Positions 1-9,415 are shown, numbered from the stretch's first letter. The stretch: DNA of 64,000 nt from Micromonospora fulviviridis (GCF_014648395.1 NZ_BMRA01000007.1:205164-269163), one strand, 5' to 3'. Notes: generated by a model from the letters alone, not told the origin. Program-made: numbers and translations.

Positions 1-1
1 C

Positions 2-568
2 TCCGGCGGCGGGATGATCGTCTCCGACGACACCGCCCTGCTCGCCCGGGCCCGTCACCTGTCCACCCAGGCCCGGGAGCCGACCCGGCACTACGAGCAC
101 CGGGAGACCGGCTACAACTACCGGCTCAGCAACCTGCTGGCCGCGCTGGGCCGCGCGCAACTGCGCCGCCTCGACGGGATGATCGGCCGCCGGCGGCAGC
201 TCCGCGACCGGTACGCCAAGCTCTTCGCCCCGGTCCCCGGGGTCACCCTGATCGGCGCCGACGACGCGGCGGCCAACTGCTGGCTGACCAGCCTCGTGGT
301 GGACCCCGAGCGCTCCGGCTGGCAGGCCCGGGAACTCGCCGACCACCTCGCCGAGCGGGGCGTCGAGACCCGTCCGGTGTGGAAGCCCATGCACCTCCAG
401 CCGGCGTACGCCGACGCGGAGAGCTGCCTCACCGGCGCCGCGGACCGCCTGTTCGCCCACGGGCTGACGCTGCCCAGCGGAAGCGCGCTCACCGAGCCGC
501 AGATCGGCGTCGTGCTGGGGGCGATCGACGAGTTCCTGGCCGGCCGCACCGGATCGGCCGCCCGCTGA
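2..568 (+). CDS. DegT/DnrJ/EryC1/StrS family aminotransferase, C-terminal part (start lies before the window)
   Basis: This is the last 188 codons of a PLP-dependent sugar aminotransferase. The frame is open to the left edge, and the first residues read SGGGMIVSDD. In this family that segment sits just after the PLP-binding lysine, which must lie upstream of the window. Later family features are YNYRLSNLLAALGRAQL (about residues 38-54 of the visible part) and the ETRPVWKPMHLQPAY segment that shapes the substrate pocket. The likely role is transamination of a 3- or 4-keto nucleotide sugar for a surface glycan, similar to PglE or WbpE. The exact substrate cannot be read from this fragment. It converges on the WbuB-like gene across a strong hairpin at 575-607. 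Confidence 0.9.
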   Translation, partial: SGGGMIVSDDTALLARARHLSTQAREPTRHYEHRETGYNYRLSNLLAALGRAQLRRLDGMIGRRRQLRDRYAKLFAPVPGVTLIGADDAAANCWLTSLVVDPERSGWQARELADHLAERGVETRPVWKPMHLQPAYADAESCLTGAADRLFAHGLTLPSGSALTEPQIGVVLGAIDEFLAGRTGSAAR

Positions 569-574
569 CGGCCG

Positions 575-607
575 GGTGTCCCGCCGCGGAAGCCGCGGCG
601 GGACACC
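575..607. terminator. Bidirectional hairpin terminator
   Basis: A perfect 15-bp stem (575-589 with 593-607) encloses a three-base loop, AAG. It lies between two convergent genes ending at 568 and 618, so it can serve both. There is no T-tract, which is common for actinobacterial terminators. Confidence 0.8.
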
Positions 608-617
608 GAGTGAACGG

Positions 618-1853
618 TCAGCGGCGCGCCCGAGCGGCGGCCTTCGTGAGGATGTCCTCGAACTGGTCCACGCCCACCGACAACGACATCCGGTCGAGGT
701 AGACCTGTCGGGCCCGCGCCCCCAGCTCCGCCCGTGCCGCGGGCGCCAGCGCCGCCGCCTCGGCGAACCGCGCGGCGAGCGCCCGCGGGTCCTCCGGGGC
801 GGCCACCAACCCGACCCCGGCCGAGCCGATGAGCGCGGCCGCGTCGCCGGCCACCGACCCGATCACCGGTGCCCCGCACGCCAGCGCGGCCTGCAGCTTG
901 GACGGGATGGTGCCGGCGAGCGCCGGCAGGTCGCGCAGGCAGACGAGCTGCCAGTCGGCGGCGGCGTAGAGGTCCGCCATTCGGTCGGCGGGCTGCCGGC
1001 CGACGAAACGTACGTTGTCGGCGCCCAGCCCGGCGGCGAGCCGGCGGGCGGCGTCCTCGTCGGCGCCGGAGCCGACCAGGACCAGGTCGATCCGGTCCCG
1101 CACCAGCGCGGCGGCGCGGATCGCCGTCTCGATGCCCTGGAGCAGCCCGAGGTTGCCGGCGAACATCACGGTGCACCGCCCCCGGTGTCCGATCGCCGCC
1201 CGCGCCTCCGCCGACGCCGGCACCGGCCGGAACAGCCCGTCGTCGGTCCAGTTCCACACCACCCGTACCCGGTCCGGGTCGGCGCCCTGCCGGACCACCA
1301 GGTCGGCCATGGTCGGCGAGATCACCACGACGGCGGCGGCCACCCGGTACGCGGCGCGCATGAGCCGGGTCAGGCCGCCGGCGAACGCGCGGCCGGCCCA
1401 GCCCGTCGGCGCCATCCCCGAGTGCAGCACGGACTCGGGCCAGAGGTCCTGGACGTGCAGCACGACCGGGGTTCGCCGGGCGATGCGGTGCAGGGCGGCC
1501 GCGGCGACCGTGGTGGGCGGCGGGTGGTAGACGTACGTCACGTCGACGCCCCGCAGGGTGCTCACCCCGGCGAGGGTGCTGGTGGCGGCGAAGGAGGCGA
1601 AGCTGAGCACCCGCCGCGCGGCGGAGGTGTCGTGGCTGGGATAGGACGGCACCCGCCGGACCCGCACCGCGCCCTGCTCCTCACGGTGCCGCCACCGCTG
1701 CCGCCAGCCGGGATAGGTGCGGCCGTGCGGATAGCTGGGGAACGTGGTGAGGACCCGGACCTCGTGCCCCCGCTCGGCGAGCCCCTGGGCCAGGTTCCCC
1801 GGGATGAAGACGCCCTCCGGCGGATACCACTGGCTGACCAGTCCGATCCTCAC
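618..1853 (-). CDS. Glycosyltransferase family 4, WbuB-like (candidate L-FucNAc transferase)
   Basis: A 411-residue GT-B glycosyltransferase. It starts VRIGLVSQWYPPEGVFIP, the N-terminal signature of WbuB-type enzymes, followed by HVQDLWPES near residue 120 and VVWNWTD before the second domain. The donor-binding domain carries MFAGNLGLLQGIET and an AGTIPSKLQAALACGAPVI segment. It acts in the cytoplasm or at the inner face of the membrane, adding a sugar to a lipid-linked repeat unit. WbuB proteins often accompany the fnlABC/capEFG genes, and this gene follows capF directly, so L-FucNAc transfer is the best guess. The GTG start at 1853 overlaps the capF stop by four bases (GTGA), showing translational coupling. 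It is the last gene of the operon. Confidence 0.85.
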   Translation of the reverse strand: MRIGLVSQWYPPEGVFIPGNLAQGLAERGHEVRVLTTFPSYPHGRTYPGWRQRWRHREEQGAVRVRRVPSYPSHDTSAARRVLSFASFAATSTLAGVSTLRGVDVTYVYHPPPTTVAAAALHRIARRTPVVLHVQDLWPESVLHSGMAPTGWAGRAFAGGLTRLMRAAYRVAAAVVVISPTMADLVVRQGADPDRVRVVWNWTDDGLFRPVPASAEARAAIGHRGRCTVMFAGNLGLLQGIETAIRAAALVRDRIDLVLVGSGADEDAARRLAAGLGADNVRFVGRQPADRMADLYAAADWQLVCLRDLPALAGTIPSKLQAALACGAPVIGSVAGDAAALIGSAGVGLVAAPEDPRALAARFAEAAALAPAARAELGARARQVYLDRMSLSVGVDQFEDILTKAAARARR

Positions 1854-2974
1854 GCCGGCACCGCCACCCGGGGCGCCAGGTCCACCGGCTCGGCCCAGGT
1901 GTCCGGCCGGGCCGGGTCGAACAGCTCGTTGGTCCAGAAGAGCGTGACCAGCTCGTCCGGGCCGGTGTTGACGATCTTGTGGACCCACATGGTCGGCATG
2001 TCGACCAGCACCGGCTCGTCCCCGGACACCGGGAACCGCAGCACCTCGCCGTCGCCGACCCGGCGCAGGCAGATGTCGGCGGCGCCGCGCAGCACCACGA
2101 ACCGTTCCACCTTGGCCAGGTGGAAGTGCTCGCCGCGGGTGACGCCGGGCAGGGTCGTCGAGCAGAAGGTCTGTCCCGCTCCCCCGTGCGCCCGGACCGC
2201 CTCGACCAGTTCGCCGCGGGCGTCGGCCCGCCGGGTCAGCGGCATCGGGTAGTGCGCCGGGAAGCAGTGCGAGCGGTAGGTGTTGAACAGCCGGACGTGG
2301 TGCCGGTCGGGCAGCGCCGGGATGTCCCCGACCCGGTAGCCGGTCGCCATCGTGGTGAGCCGGTCGGCGAGTTCCCGGACGCCGATGCGCAGCGCGGGCA
2401 GCGCCGGGTCCCACGAGCCGCCGGCCGGGACGCCGGCGAGCCGCGCCGCCGCGTCCGTGACGTGCACCAGGTCGAGCTGCCGGTCCTGGTGGACCTCCGG
2501 CCGGCCGCCCTCGGCCAGGACCCGGCAGAAGGTGGCGACCACCGAGTTGTAGAACGGTCGGCCGTGCTCGCCGTACAGGTTGGGCAGCGGCACGTCGTCG
2601 AGGGGCAGGCCGGTGTCCGCCAGCACGGCCGCCGCGGCGGCCTTGCCGTCGCCGTACGGGGTGCCGTTGCCGGCCTGCACCGAGTTCGCGTAGACCACCC
2701 CGCCGGGCGGGACGGGCGCGGCCCGCAGCCCGTCGGCCAGCGCGGCGGCCAACCGGACGTTGCCGGCCGCCACCTCGGTCGGGTCGTCGGCCCGGTTCAC
2801 CCCGGCCAGGTGCAGCACCCGGTCGACGCCGCTCACCCTGGCGGCGACCCGCGCCGGGTCGGCCAGGTCGGCCCGGGTGAGGACGACCGGCTCCGGCCAG
2901 CCCAGGGCGCGCAGCAGCACCCGGACGTGCCAGCCGAGGAAGCCGCCGGCCCCGGTGAGGGCCAGCCTCAGCAT
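1850..2974 (-). CDS. capF: CapF/FnlB-type UDP-2-acetamido-2,6-dideoxy-hexos-4-ulose reductase/epimerase (SDR plus cupin)
   Basis: A 374-residue two-domain protein matching CapF in length and order. The N-terminal SDR half begins MLRLALTGAGGFLGWHV, a Rossmann fold with GxxGxxG. The C-terminal half (from about residue 250) is a cupin with GVTRGEHFHLAKVERFVVL, whose histidines are the expected metal ligands. CapF first epimerises at C3 with its cupin domain and then reduces the C4 ketone with NADPH, giving the UDP-L-talose form that CapG converts to UDP-L-FucNAc. It follows capE with a 7-bp overlap (start 2974, capE stop 2968-2970) and is overlapped by the WbuB-like gene, so the three are one coupled unit. 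Confidence 0.93.
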   Translation of the reverse strand: MLRLALTGAGGFLGWHVRVLLRALGWPEPVVLTRADLADPARVAARVSGVDRVLHLAGVNRADDPTEVAAGNVRLAAALADGLRAAPVPPGGVVYANSVQAGNGTPYGDGKAAAAAVLADTGLPLDDVPLPNLYGEHGRPFYNSVVATFCRVLAEGGRPEVHQDRQLDLVHVTDAAARLAGVPAGGSWDPALPALRIGVRELADRLTTMATGYRVGDIPALPDRHHVRLFNTYRSHCFPAHYPMPLTRRADARGELVEAVRAHGGAGQTFCSTTLPGVTRGEHFHLAKVERFVVLRGAADICLRRVGDGEVLRFPVSGDEPVLVDMPTMWVHKIVNTGPDELVTLFWTNELFDPARPDTWAEPVDLAPRVAVPA

Positions 2975-4008
2975 GCCAGCGCCGGATCGCGCAGCGCGAG
3001 CTCCGCGCGCACCTCGGGCAGCGTGCGCAGCAGGTCCATGATCTGGGGTACGCCGAGCCGGGGCGCGTTGGCGGAGTTGAAGTCCTCGACCGGGCCGGCG
3101 CCGATCTCCCCCTCGGAGACGTAGAGGGCGTAGTTGAGGTCGCGGGCGTCGACGGGCACTCGGAAGAAGTCGCCGAAGTCCTGCGCCTGGATCAGCTCCT
3201 CGCGGGTGGCCAGCGTCTCGTCCGGCTTCTCGCCGTGCCGCAGGCCGATCAGGTCGAGCTTGACCGGCACGTCGAAGAGGCGGCAGACCGCCTCGGCCAG
3301 GTCGCCGATGGTGCAGGCGGCCGCCTTGCGGATGAAGATGTCCCCGGCCTGCGCGTGCTGGAACGCGTGCTCGACGAGGTCGACCGACTCCTCCAGGGAC
3401 ATCAGGAACCGGGTCATCTGCGGGTCGGTGACGGTCGGCGCGCGACCGGCCTTGATCTGCTCGATGAACAGCGGGATGACCGAGCCGCGCGAGTACATGA
3501 CGTTGCCGTAGCGGACGCAGCTCACCGTGGTCGGGCTGTCCGGGTGGTTGCGGGCGTGGGCCTGCGCCACCTTCTCCATGAGGGCCTTGCTCATGCCCAT
3601 GGCGTTGACCGGATAGACGGCCTTGTCGGTGCTGAGCAGCACGACGTTGCTCACTCCGTTGGCCTCGGCCGCCTCGACCACGTTCGCGCTGCCCAGCACG
3701 TTGGTCCGGATGGCCTCGAGGGGGAAGAACTCGCAGGAGGGCACCTGCTTGAGCGCCGCGGCGTGGAACACGTAGTCGACGTCCCGGCAGGCCCGCGCCA
3801 CCGAGTCGAGGTCCCGCACGTCGCCGACGTAGTAGCGCACCCGGCTCTCGCCGACGGTCTGCCGCATCGCGTCCTGCTTCGCCTCGTCGCGGCTGAGCAC
3901 CCGTACCTCGCCGACGTCGTGGGTGAGCAGGCGGCGCACCATCGTCTGACCGAAGGAGCCGGTGCCACCGGTGATCAACACCCGGCACCCGGCAGGAAGG
4001 ACAGTCAC
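2968..4008 (-). CDS. capE: CapE/FnlA-type UDP-GlcNAc 4,6-dehydratase (5-inverting)
   Basis: A 346-residue SDR enzyme that opens the UDP-L-FucNAc pathway by dehydrating UDP-GlcNAc with inversion at C5. The NAD-binding motif is LITGGTGSFGQ (residues 11-21). The catalytic region reads LLSTDKAVYPVNAMGMSK. Met137 occupies the place of the usual SDR tyrosine, four residues before Lys141, which is a known peculiarity of CapE and separates it from ordinary dehydratases. The GTG start at 4008 was chosen because GAGGAG lies about ten bases upstream and the frame before it shows no family similarity. A 109-base gap to the preceding glycosyltransferase may hold an additional promoter, but I could not identify convincing boxes there. 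Confidence 0.94.
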   Translation of the reverse strand: MTVLPAGCRVLITGGTGSFGQTMVRRLLTHDVGEVRVLSRDEAKQDAMRQTVGESRVRYYVGDVRDLDSVARACRDVDYVFHAAALKQVPSCEFFPLEAIRTNVLGSANVVEAAEANGVSNVVLLSTDKAVYPVNAMGMSKALMEKVAQAHARNHPDSPTTVSCVRYGNVMYSRGSVIPLFIEQIKAGRAPTVTDPQMTRFLMSLEESVDLVEHAFQHAQAGDIFIRKAAACTIGDLAEAVCRLFDVPVKLDLIGLRHGEKPDETLATREELIQAQDFGDFFRVPVDARDLNYALYVSEGEIGAGPVEDFNSANAPRLGVPQIMDLLRTLPEVRAELALRDPALAC

Positions 4009-4117
4009 AGAAACTCCGCTCCTCGTTGCTCGGCCGCGACCTTGACGTACCTGACAGGGCCAACGAGGCGGGACCGGACGAAGAAACGGAAACAGGCATA
4101 AACCAGACGAAAGTCCC

Positions 4118-5323
4118 TCAGCGCACCGCCTGCCTGACGAGCGTGCGGAGCCGGGGCGCGCAGGTCCGCTCCCAGGACAGCTCCGCGCGGGCCGCCGCCG
4201 CGTACCGGTCCGCCGCCACGCACACCTCGTCGGCGTCGTCCAGCAACCGCCGCACGCCATGCGCGAAGGCCTCCGGCCGGCGGGGGTCGGCGAGCACGCC
4301 GACCATGGAGCGGGTCACGAAGCGCCGGGTCGCCGGGAGGTCCGAGGCCACCACGGCCAGCCCGACCGTGGCGTACTCGTAGAGCTTGGTGCTGACGCAC
4401 AGGGCCGCCTGACCGACGTCCTGCAGCGCCGACACGCCGATCCCGCAGCTCGCCAGGAGCCGGCCGACCTCGTGCGGCGGCATCGGGTCGAGCAGGACGA
4501 GGTTCGCCGGCGTGCCGTGCCGGTGCAGCAGTCCCTCGAAGGCCCGCCGGGCCGCGGCCGAGGGGAACCGCCGCACCACGAGAAACTCCACCTCCGGCAC
4601 GACCCGCGCCAGCTCGTGGGCCAGGCCGACGATGACCTCGGCGCCGAACATCGAGGTGAGGGTGCCGGTGTGCACCACCCGGCGCAACAGCTCCGGGACG
4701 AGCGGCCGAGGCGCGTCGCCGAGCAGCGCGTCCGCCGGGTAGTTCGGGGTGACCGAGGTGGGGATGCCCCAGCCACGGAACCGGTCACCGAGTTCCTCGG
4801 TGGCGACGTTCGCCCCGGCCAGCACCGAGGCGTACCGGCGTTCGACACCGGTGATCACGCGGTGGGCGGGCCGGCGCAGCAGCCGCGGGCCGGGCAGTCG
4901 ATCCGAGTAGTACTCGGGGTAGTACTCGTGGACGTCGTAGAGCACCGGCCGGCCGGTCCGGCGGGCCCACCGGCGTGCCTGCGGCAGAAGGTAGAAGTCG
5001 TGGATGTGCCAGCCGTCGGGATCCGCCCGGCGGGCCAGCTCGGCGACCCGCGGCACCAGCCGGATCCGCTCCCGGAACGACGTCGGCGCGGGGAGCCGGG
5101 TCTCCCGGACGCGGTCGTGGGGCGCGTACTCGCCCGGCTCGCCACCGAGCCAGATGAAGTGGACGTCGAACCCGGCGTCGAGCACCGACTGCGCACACCG
5201 GAGGACCCGCTGGTCGCCCACCGGGTGGACGGTCGGCACGCAGACGGTGCGGTGCAGCGCGGGTGCGGTCGGCGCACGTAGCTGCCACCGATCTGTTCTG
5301 ATCTGGCCGTTCGGCTCGTCCAT
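4118..5323 (-). CDS. Glycosyltransferase family 4
   Basis: A 401-residue GT-B glycosyltransferase. Recognisable parts are the N-terminal VPTVHPVGDQRVLRCAQS segment, WHIHDFYLLPQARR, and YDVHEYYPEYYSD in the acceptor domain. The donor domain has VVHTGTLTSMFGAEV and STKLYEYATVGLAVVASDLP, the family's EX7E-like region. It probably adds one sugar of the repeat unit exported by the Wzx protein encoded upstream. The ATG at 5323 is preceded by GGGAG at a good distance. The gene sits 29 bases after the previous gene of the same operon. The donor and acceptor cannot be deduced. Confidence 0.85.
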   Translation of the reverse strand: MDEPNGQIRTDRWQLRAPTAPALHRTVCVPTVHPVGDQRVLRCAQSVLDAGFDVHFIWLGGEPGEYAPHDRVRETRLPAPTSFRERIRLVPRVAELARRADPDGWHIHDFYLLPQARRWARRTGRPVLYDVHEYYPEYYSDRLPGPRLLRRPAHRVITGVERRYASVLAGANVATEELGDRFRGWGIPTSVTPNYPADALLGDAPRPLVPELLRRVVHTGTLTSMFGAEVIVGLAHELARVVPEVEFLVVRRFPSAAARRAFEGLLHRHGTPANLVLLDPMPPHEVGRLLASCGIGVSALQDVGQAALCVSTKLYEYATVGLAVVASDLPATRRFVTRSMVGVLADPRRPEAFAHGVRRLLDDADEVCVAADRYAAAARAELSWERTCAPRLRTLVRQAVR

Positions 5324-5352
5324 GGTTCTCCCTGCGTCGGCGGGTCACGTGG

Positions 5353-6483
5353 TCACGTGGTGGCGATCGACCCGTCCAGGAACGGGCGCAGGGCCTCGGC
5401 CGCCGCTGTTCCGTCGTGCCACCTGGCGACGTACGCGGGGCCGGCCGCCGCGATGTCCGCGTAGACCGCCGGGTCGGCGAGGATCTCCTCCATGACCGCC
5501 GCGAAGCGGTCCGGTGGCGCGTCCACGATCGGTGGCTGGTCCGGCATGAGCGCCCGGGTGGGGGGATCCACGTAGCCGACGACCAGCCGCGCGGCGGCCA
5601 TGGCCTCGACGGCCGCCACCCCGTAGCTGCCCGTGAGGATCTGGTCGACCACGATGTCGGCGCCGGCCACCAGATCGGGCATGGCGGCGTGGGCGACCGT
5701 CTCCGGAGCCAGGTAGCGGATGCGGCCACGGGCCGCGAGGTCCCGCAGGACGGGGTCGATGACCTGCGTGCCCTTGATCGGCGGGACGGTCCGACTGGGG
5801 CGGTGGAGCACCGTCGGGCGCCGGGCCGTCAGGGCCGGGCGTGGCGTCCACCAGTCGGCGACCGCGACGGACACGGGCAGCCAGGAGGCCCACGGCGCGT
5901 CGAGAAGCAGGTCGGGTGTGCTGACGAAGAGTGGGACGCCGAGGTCCGCGGCGATCGTCCGATGACGGCGGGCGAGCCCACGAGCGAGGTCCACCCACTC
6001 GCGGGGAGCGGTGGCGTAGTACGAGAACGGATTTCGCTCGATGTGGGCGTCCGGGTCGCGGAGGTCGGTGCCGTGCGAGATCAGTGCCACCCGCAGGCCC
6101 AGGTCGGCCAGGCGCGGGACGTCCCCGGCGAGATCCGACCTGCCCACGCGGCCGTACACCGGCAGGAAGCCGTCCACCGCGACGTGGGTGGCGCCCCGCA
6201 GGACGCGCCGCATCCGCCAGCTCCGCCCCCACGGCGTGGTCATGCGCGGGTGCGGCAGCCGGTGGTCGGCGTGGAACGACATCCGGCGCCCGGGCCGCAG
6301 GCGGGGACGTTGTTCCACCGCGAACGAGACCGCGGACCCGCCCAGGCGGCGCTCGACCGCGCGGGCCCACTGATGCGCCTGCCCGGCGTAGTTCGCGGGC
6401 CCGACGGCCAGGCGCCACCGCGCGGACGGGCCCGCCGGGGGCGCCTCGCCCAGCTGTTCCCGCCGGCGACTGGACAGGCTCAT
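5353..6483 (-). CDS. Glycosyltransferase-like protein (GT-B fold, divergent)
   Basis: A 376-residue protein starting MSLSSRRREQLGEAPP. The N-terminal half has WRLAVGPANYAGQAHQWARA and RVALISHGTDLRD. The second half carries the GT4-like pattern PIKGTQVIDPVLRDL, then PDLVAGADIVVDQILTGSYG and VAAVEAMAAARLVVGYVDP, the position of the nucleotide-sugar binding acidic residue. It therefore looks like a cytoplasmic glycosyltransferase that has drifted from the common families. Its start overlaps the wzx stop by four bases (ATGA, 6480-6483), so it is translated with the flippase. The role in repeat-unit assembly is inferred from position. Confidence 0.75.
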   Translation of the reverse strand: MSLSSRRREQLGEAPPAGPSARWRLAVGPANYAGQAHQWARAVERRLGGSAVSFAVEQRPRLRPGRRMSFHADHRLPHPRMTTPWGRSWRMRRVLRGATHVAVDGFLPVYGRVGRSDLAGDVPRLADLGLRVALISHGTDLRDPDAHIERNPFSYYATAPREWVDLARGLARRHRTIAADLGVPLFVSTPDLLLDAPWASWLPVSVAVADWWTPRPALTARRPTVLHRPSRTVPPIKGTQVIDPVLRDLAARGRIRYLAPETVAHAAMPDLVAGADIVVDQILTGSYGVAAVEAMAAARLVVGYVDPPTRALMPDQPPIVDAPPDRFAAVMEEILADPAVYADIAAAGPAYVARWHDGTAAAEALRPFLDGSIATT

Positions 6484-7988
6484 CGGCTGGCTCCCGAGGT
6501 CACGGGCGAGACCGCGCTGCCGCTCGACGGCCCCGGGGGCTTCGGCGTGCCCCCATGGCCGCCCGGCCGGTGCCGGTAGAGCCAGCGGGCGGCGAAGCCG
6601 AGCAGGACCACGGTCAACGCGACCGCCAGCGCCACGGAGACGGGCCGCGGAAAATGCCCCCGGGCGACCAGGAGAACCGGATAGGCCACACCGACCAGGA
6701 GCAGGTAGCTCCGGATGGAACCGGCCCAGCCACGCAGGCTCGATCCGGCCAGGCGCAGCGACCAGCCCACGTAACCGATGCTGATCGCCAGGCCGCTGAA
6801 GGAGTACGCGCCGATCCCGACCATGGCGGAGCCGACCAGAAGCCCGGACGCGAGCGAGCCCAGCCGGAGCGCGGTCTCCACGCCCGACAGCAGCAGCAGG
6901 CTGCGGAGCCGGTCCTTGACCGTCATGAGCGTGCTGAGCGGCGACGACACGAACGAGGCGGCGAGCCAGGGTGCGAGCAGGGCCGAGATGGACCCGGCGG
7001 TCCGCCACTCGGCGCCGAAGGCGAGCACGTACAGCTCCGGGCCCAGCAGGAGGACGAATCCGAAGGTCGGCACCGAGAGGAACACGAGACCGGTGGTGAC
7101 CCGCTCCACGGCGAGCCGGATGTCGCCCCCGTCCCGCTCCAGAGCGGCGATCCTGGGAAAGAAGACGCTGCCGACCGCCTGCCCGATCAGGGCGGCCGGC
7201 AGGGTCAGCAGGCGGGTCGCGAACGCGAAGAGCCCGGAGACCGTCACTCCGTAGCAGACCGCCACCACCGGCGCGATCGCCCCGACGCTGATCATGTTCA
7301 GCAACGCGGGCGGACTCGTCAGCAGGGCGAACCGGCGCCACTTCACGGCCGCCGACCACCACTCGGAGGCGGTACGGACGCCGAGAACCCCCGAGCGGCG
7401 CAGCAGCGCCACCGAGTACCAGGCGCGTCCCGCGACGTAGCCCCCGGTCAGGCCGGTCGCGCCCGCGCCCAGGGGCGCAGCCACGAGCTGCCCGACGCCC
7501 TGCACGGCGGCGCCCAGCACCGTTGCTCGGCTGACCGCCGCGAATCTCTCCCGGCGGCTCTGGAGCATCCGGGCGGCCGCCGAGGTGCCGAGTGTCGCGA
7601 CCATGGCGGGCACCAGCCACACGCCCGCCCCCGCACCGAACGCGGACCACCGGTGGCCGGTCGCCACCAGGTGGATCGCCAGGACTGCCAGCAGGGCGAC
7701 GGCGACCAGCACCGCGGCGACGACGGCGGTGGCCGTGAGCACCACGGCCTCACCCTCGTCCTCGGTAAGCGGAATCGCCATCTCCAGACGGAGGGTGGCC
7801 GCGGTCGCGATGATCAGGGCGAGCGAGAGCGCGATCGAGAACTCGCCGAACTCCCTCGGCGCGTAGAGGCGAGCCAGGAACACGGAGGTCAGCATCGCGA
7901 TGCCCTGGGCCAGGGCGGTGCTGACCGCGAGGTGGGACACGTGCCGGTAGAAGGGAGACGCCCCGGGACCGGAGTGGCGTCGCAGCAC
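6480..7988 (-). CDS. wzx: Wzx-type polysaccharide flippase (MOP superfamily)
   Basis: A 502-residue integral membrane protein with about twelve to fourteen hydrophobic helices. It opens with HLAVSTALAQGIAMLTSVFLARLYAPREFGEF, shown here in parts: LAQGIAMLTSVFLARLYAPR is the classic first two helices of the MOP polysaccharide exporters. FFPRIAALERDGGD and LYVLAFGAEWRTAG are typical later segments. It would flip lipid-linked oligosaccharide across the membrane for the adjacent polymerase. The GTG start at 7988 is preceded by GGAGGAG five bases away and shares bases with the TAG stop of the polymerase gene (TAGTG), so the two are coupled. The gene name is assigned by family and context. Confidence 0.88.
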   Translation of the reverse strand: MLRRHSGPGASPFYRHVSHLAVSTALAQGIAMLTSVFLARLYAPREFGEFSIALSLALIIATAATLRLEMAIPLTEDEGEAVVLTATAVVAAVLVAVALLAVLAIHLVATGHRWSAFGAGAGVWLVPAMVATLGTSAAARMLQSRRERFAAVSRATVLGAAVQGVGQLVAAPLGAGATGLTGGYVAGRAWYSVALLRRSGVLGVRTASEWWSAAVKWRRFALLTSPPALLNMISVGAIAPVVAVCYGVTVSGLFAFATRLLTLPAALIGQAVGSVFFPRIAALERDGGDIRLAVERVTTGLVFLSVPTFGFVLLLGPELYVLAFGAEWRTAGSISALLAPWLAASFVSSPLSTLMTVKDRLRSLLLLSGVETALRLGSLASGLLVGSAMVGIGAYSFSGLAISIGYVGWSLRLAGSSLRGWAGSIRSYLLLVGVAYPVLLVARGHFPRPVSVALAVALTVVLLGFAARWLYRHRPGGHGGTPKPPGPSSGSAVSPVTSGASR

Positions 7989-9415
7989 TAACTCCTCCTC
8001 GCTCCGACGAGGAGGGGTCGCGGGCCGGCGACCTGATCGTCGACCCGGACCCACGGGCTGCCCGCCGGCCCCTGGCCGGTCGGCCGCTCGCCTCGCGGCG
8101 GGCACATCCGGTAGAGGAGCCAGGCCTGGGCCGAAGCCTGGCCCAGCAGCAGCCACCACCAGGGCGAGGCCAGGATCGAGCTGGCGGCGAGACCGCTCGC
8201 GGCGAACCCGGCAAGGCCGAGGCCGGTCGCCATGCGCAGGTCGAACGCCTCCGCCCGGTGCGCCGCGGCGGCCTTCCGCCGTAACGTGACGTGCGCCAGC
8301 ACCACGATGACGGCGAACAGCGGCAGCAGCACCGGCAGGCCGAATTCGGCGGCGATCTCGGCGAAGCTGTTGTGGGCCATCGTCGTGCCGCCCAGATCGA
8401 CCTCCTGCCACTGGCCGGCGAGGAGCTCGAACGAACCGGCCCCGCGCCCGAGGAGCCCGGAGCTGACGAACAGCCGCCAGCCCAGCAGCGTCAGGTTGAC
8501 CCTCATCTGGTCGGAGGCGCGCAGACTGTCGTTCTCCTCGAAGGGGGACGTGAACTGTCCCAGCACGCGTTGCCCCGGCTCGCTCGCGGCGGCGAGCGAC
8601 AGACCGATCCACGCGGCAAGGCCGAGCACCAGCACCGGCACCGCCACCGGCCGCTGGCGCAGGCTCGCCGCCCGCCCGAACCACCACACGGCCACGGGGC
8701 CGATCACCAGCGCGCCGAGGAAGCCCGTGCGGCTCTGGGTGGCCACGATCAGGACGATCCAGAAGACGACGAGTCCGGCGTGCAGGACGCGGATCAGCGT
8801 CGACCGCGCGACGATGCCGCCCCAGACGAGGAAGGGGAGGCAGGTCAACAGGAATCCGGCGTAGTTGTTGGGGTTGTAGAAGGTGCTGGCGATGAGCGTC
8901 GTGTCGGGGCCGAGGGCGGCTCCCTCCGACAGGTGACGTCCCGACTGCAGTTCCCAGACCGCGATCGCTCCCGTGACCAGGAAGGCCACGGTCCAGCCCA
9001 GGCGCAGCGTGGCGACGCCGGTGCGGGAGCCACCGGAGAAGGCCAGCACGCAGAGCCCCGCCGCGAACGCGTAGGAGATCGAGCCGATCTTGCGGAGCCC
9101 GATGTCCGCGTCCACGGTCCAGAAGAGCGAGACGGGCAGCCACACCGCCCAGGTCACCGCCAGCCACATGAAGAGCCGAGGCACCACGGCGGTGGCCGTC
9201 CGCGGCCTGACCAGCAGCATGAACGCCGGCACGACGGCGAGGACGACGACGAGCCGGTAGAGATTCGGGAAGGTCGCCGGAGAGAGATCGATGGTGGCGT
9301 AGGCGCCCAGCGCCGCGAGACCCGGAAGAAGCGCCAGCAGCAGCAACCGCACCTTGCCGGGTTCGGGAGGTGCCGCGGCGGTGTCGCCGCTGTCGAGAGG
9401 CGTCGGGGCGGTCAC
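7988..9415 (-). CDS. Wzy/O-antigen ligase-like membrane protein
   Basis: A 475-residue polytopic protein with roughly ten to twelve hydrophobic segments, beginning after a 26-residue cytoplasmic stretch. The large loop contains ASTFYNPNNYAGFLLTCLPF, TQSRTGFLGALVIGP and GRGAGSFELLAGQW followed by MAHNSFAEIAAEFGLPVLLP. Such motifs are the hallmark of the WaaL/Wzy family: NPN, SRTG, and a histidine-asparagine-serine segment near the end. Next to a Wzx flippase, polymerisation of repeat units is the most likely role, while transfer to a wall acceptor is the alternative. The GTG start at 9415 overlaps the stop of a 23-codon ORF by four bases (GTGA), which decided the start. Confidence 0.85.
   Translation of the reverse strand: MTAPTPLDSGDTAAAPPEPGKVRLLLLALLPGLAALGAYATIDLSPATFPNLYRLVVVLAVVPAFMLLVRPRTATAVVPRLFMWLAVTWAVWLPVSLFWTVDADIGLRKIGSISYAFAAGLCVLAFSGGSRTGVATLRLGWTVAFLVTGAIAVWELQSGRHLSEGAALGPDTTLIASTFYNPNNYAGFLLTCLPFLVWGGIVARSTLIRVLHAGLVVFWIVLIVATQSRTGFLGALVIGPVAVWWFGRAASLRQRPVAVPVLVLGLAAWIGLSLAAASEPGQRVLGQFTSPFEENDSLRASDQMRVNLTLLGWRLFVSSGLLGRGAGSFELLAGQWQEVDLGGTTMAHNSFAEIAAEFGLPVLLPLFAVIVVLAHVTLRRKAAAAHRAEAFDLRMATGLGLAGFAASGLAASSILASPWWWLLLGQASAQAWLLYRMCPPRGERPTGQGPAGSPWVRVDDQVAGPRPLLVGARRS

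Noticed and set aside
1979..3124. Long open frames on the plus strand opposite capF and capE
   Set aside because: They are typical of GC-rich DNA. The minus strand carries clear CapF and CapE motifs and coupled starts, while the plus-strand translation is rich in His, Arg and Gly with no family pattern.
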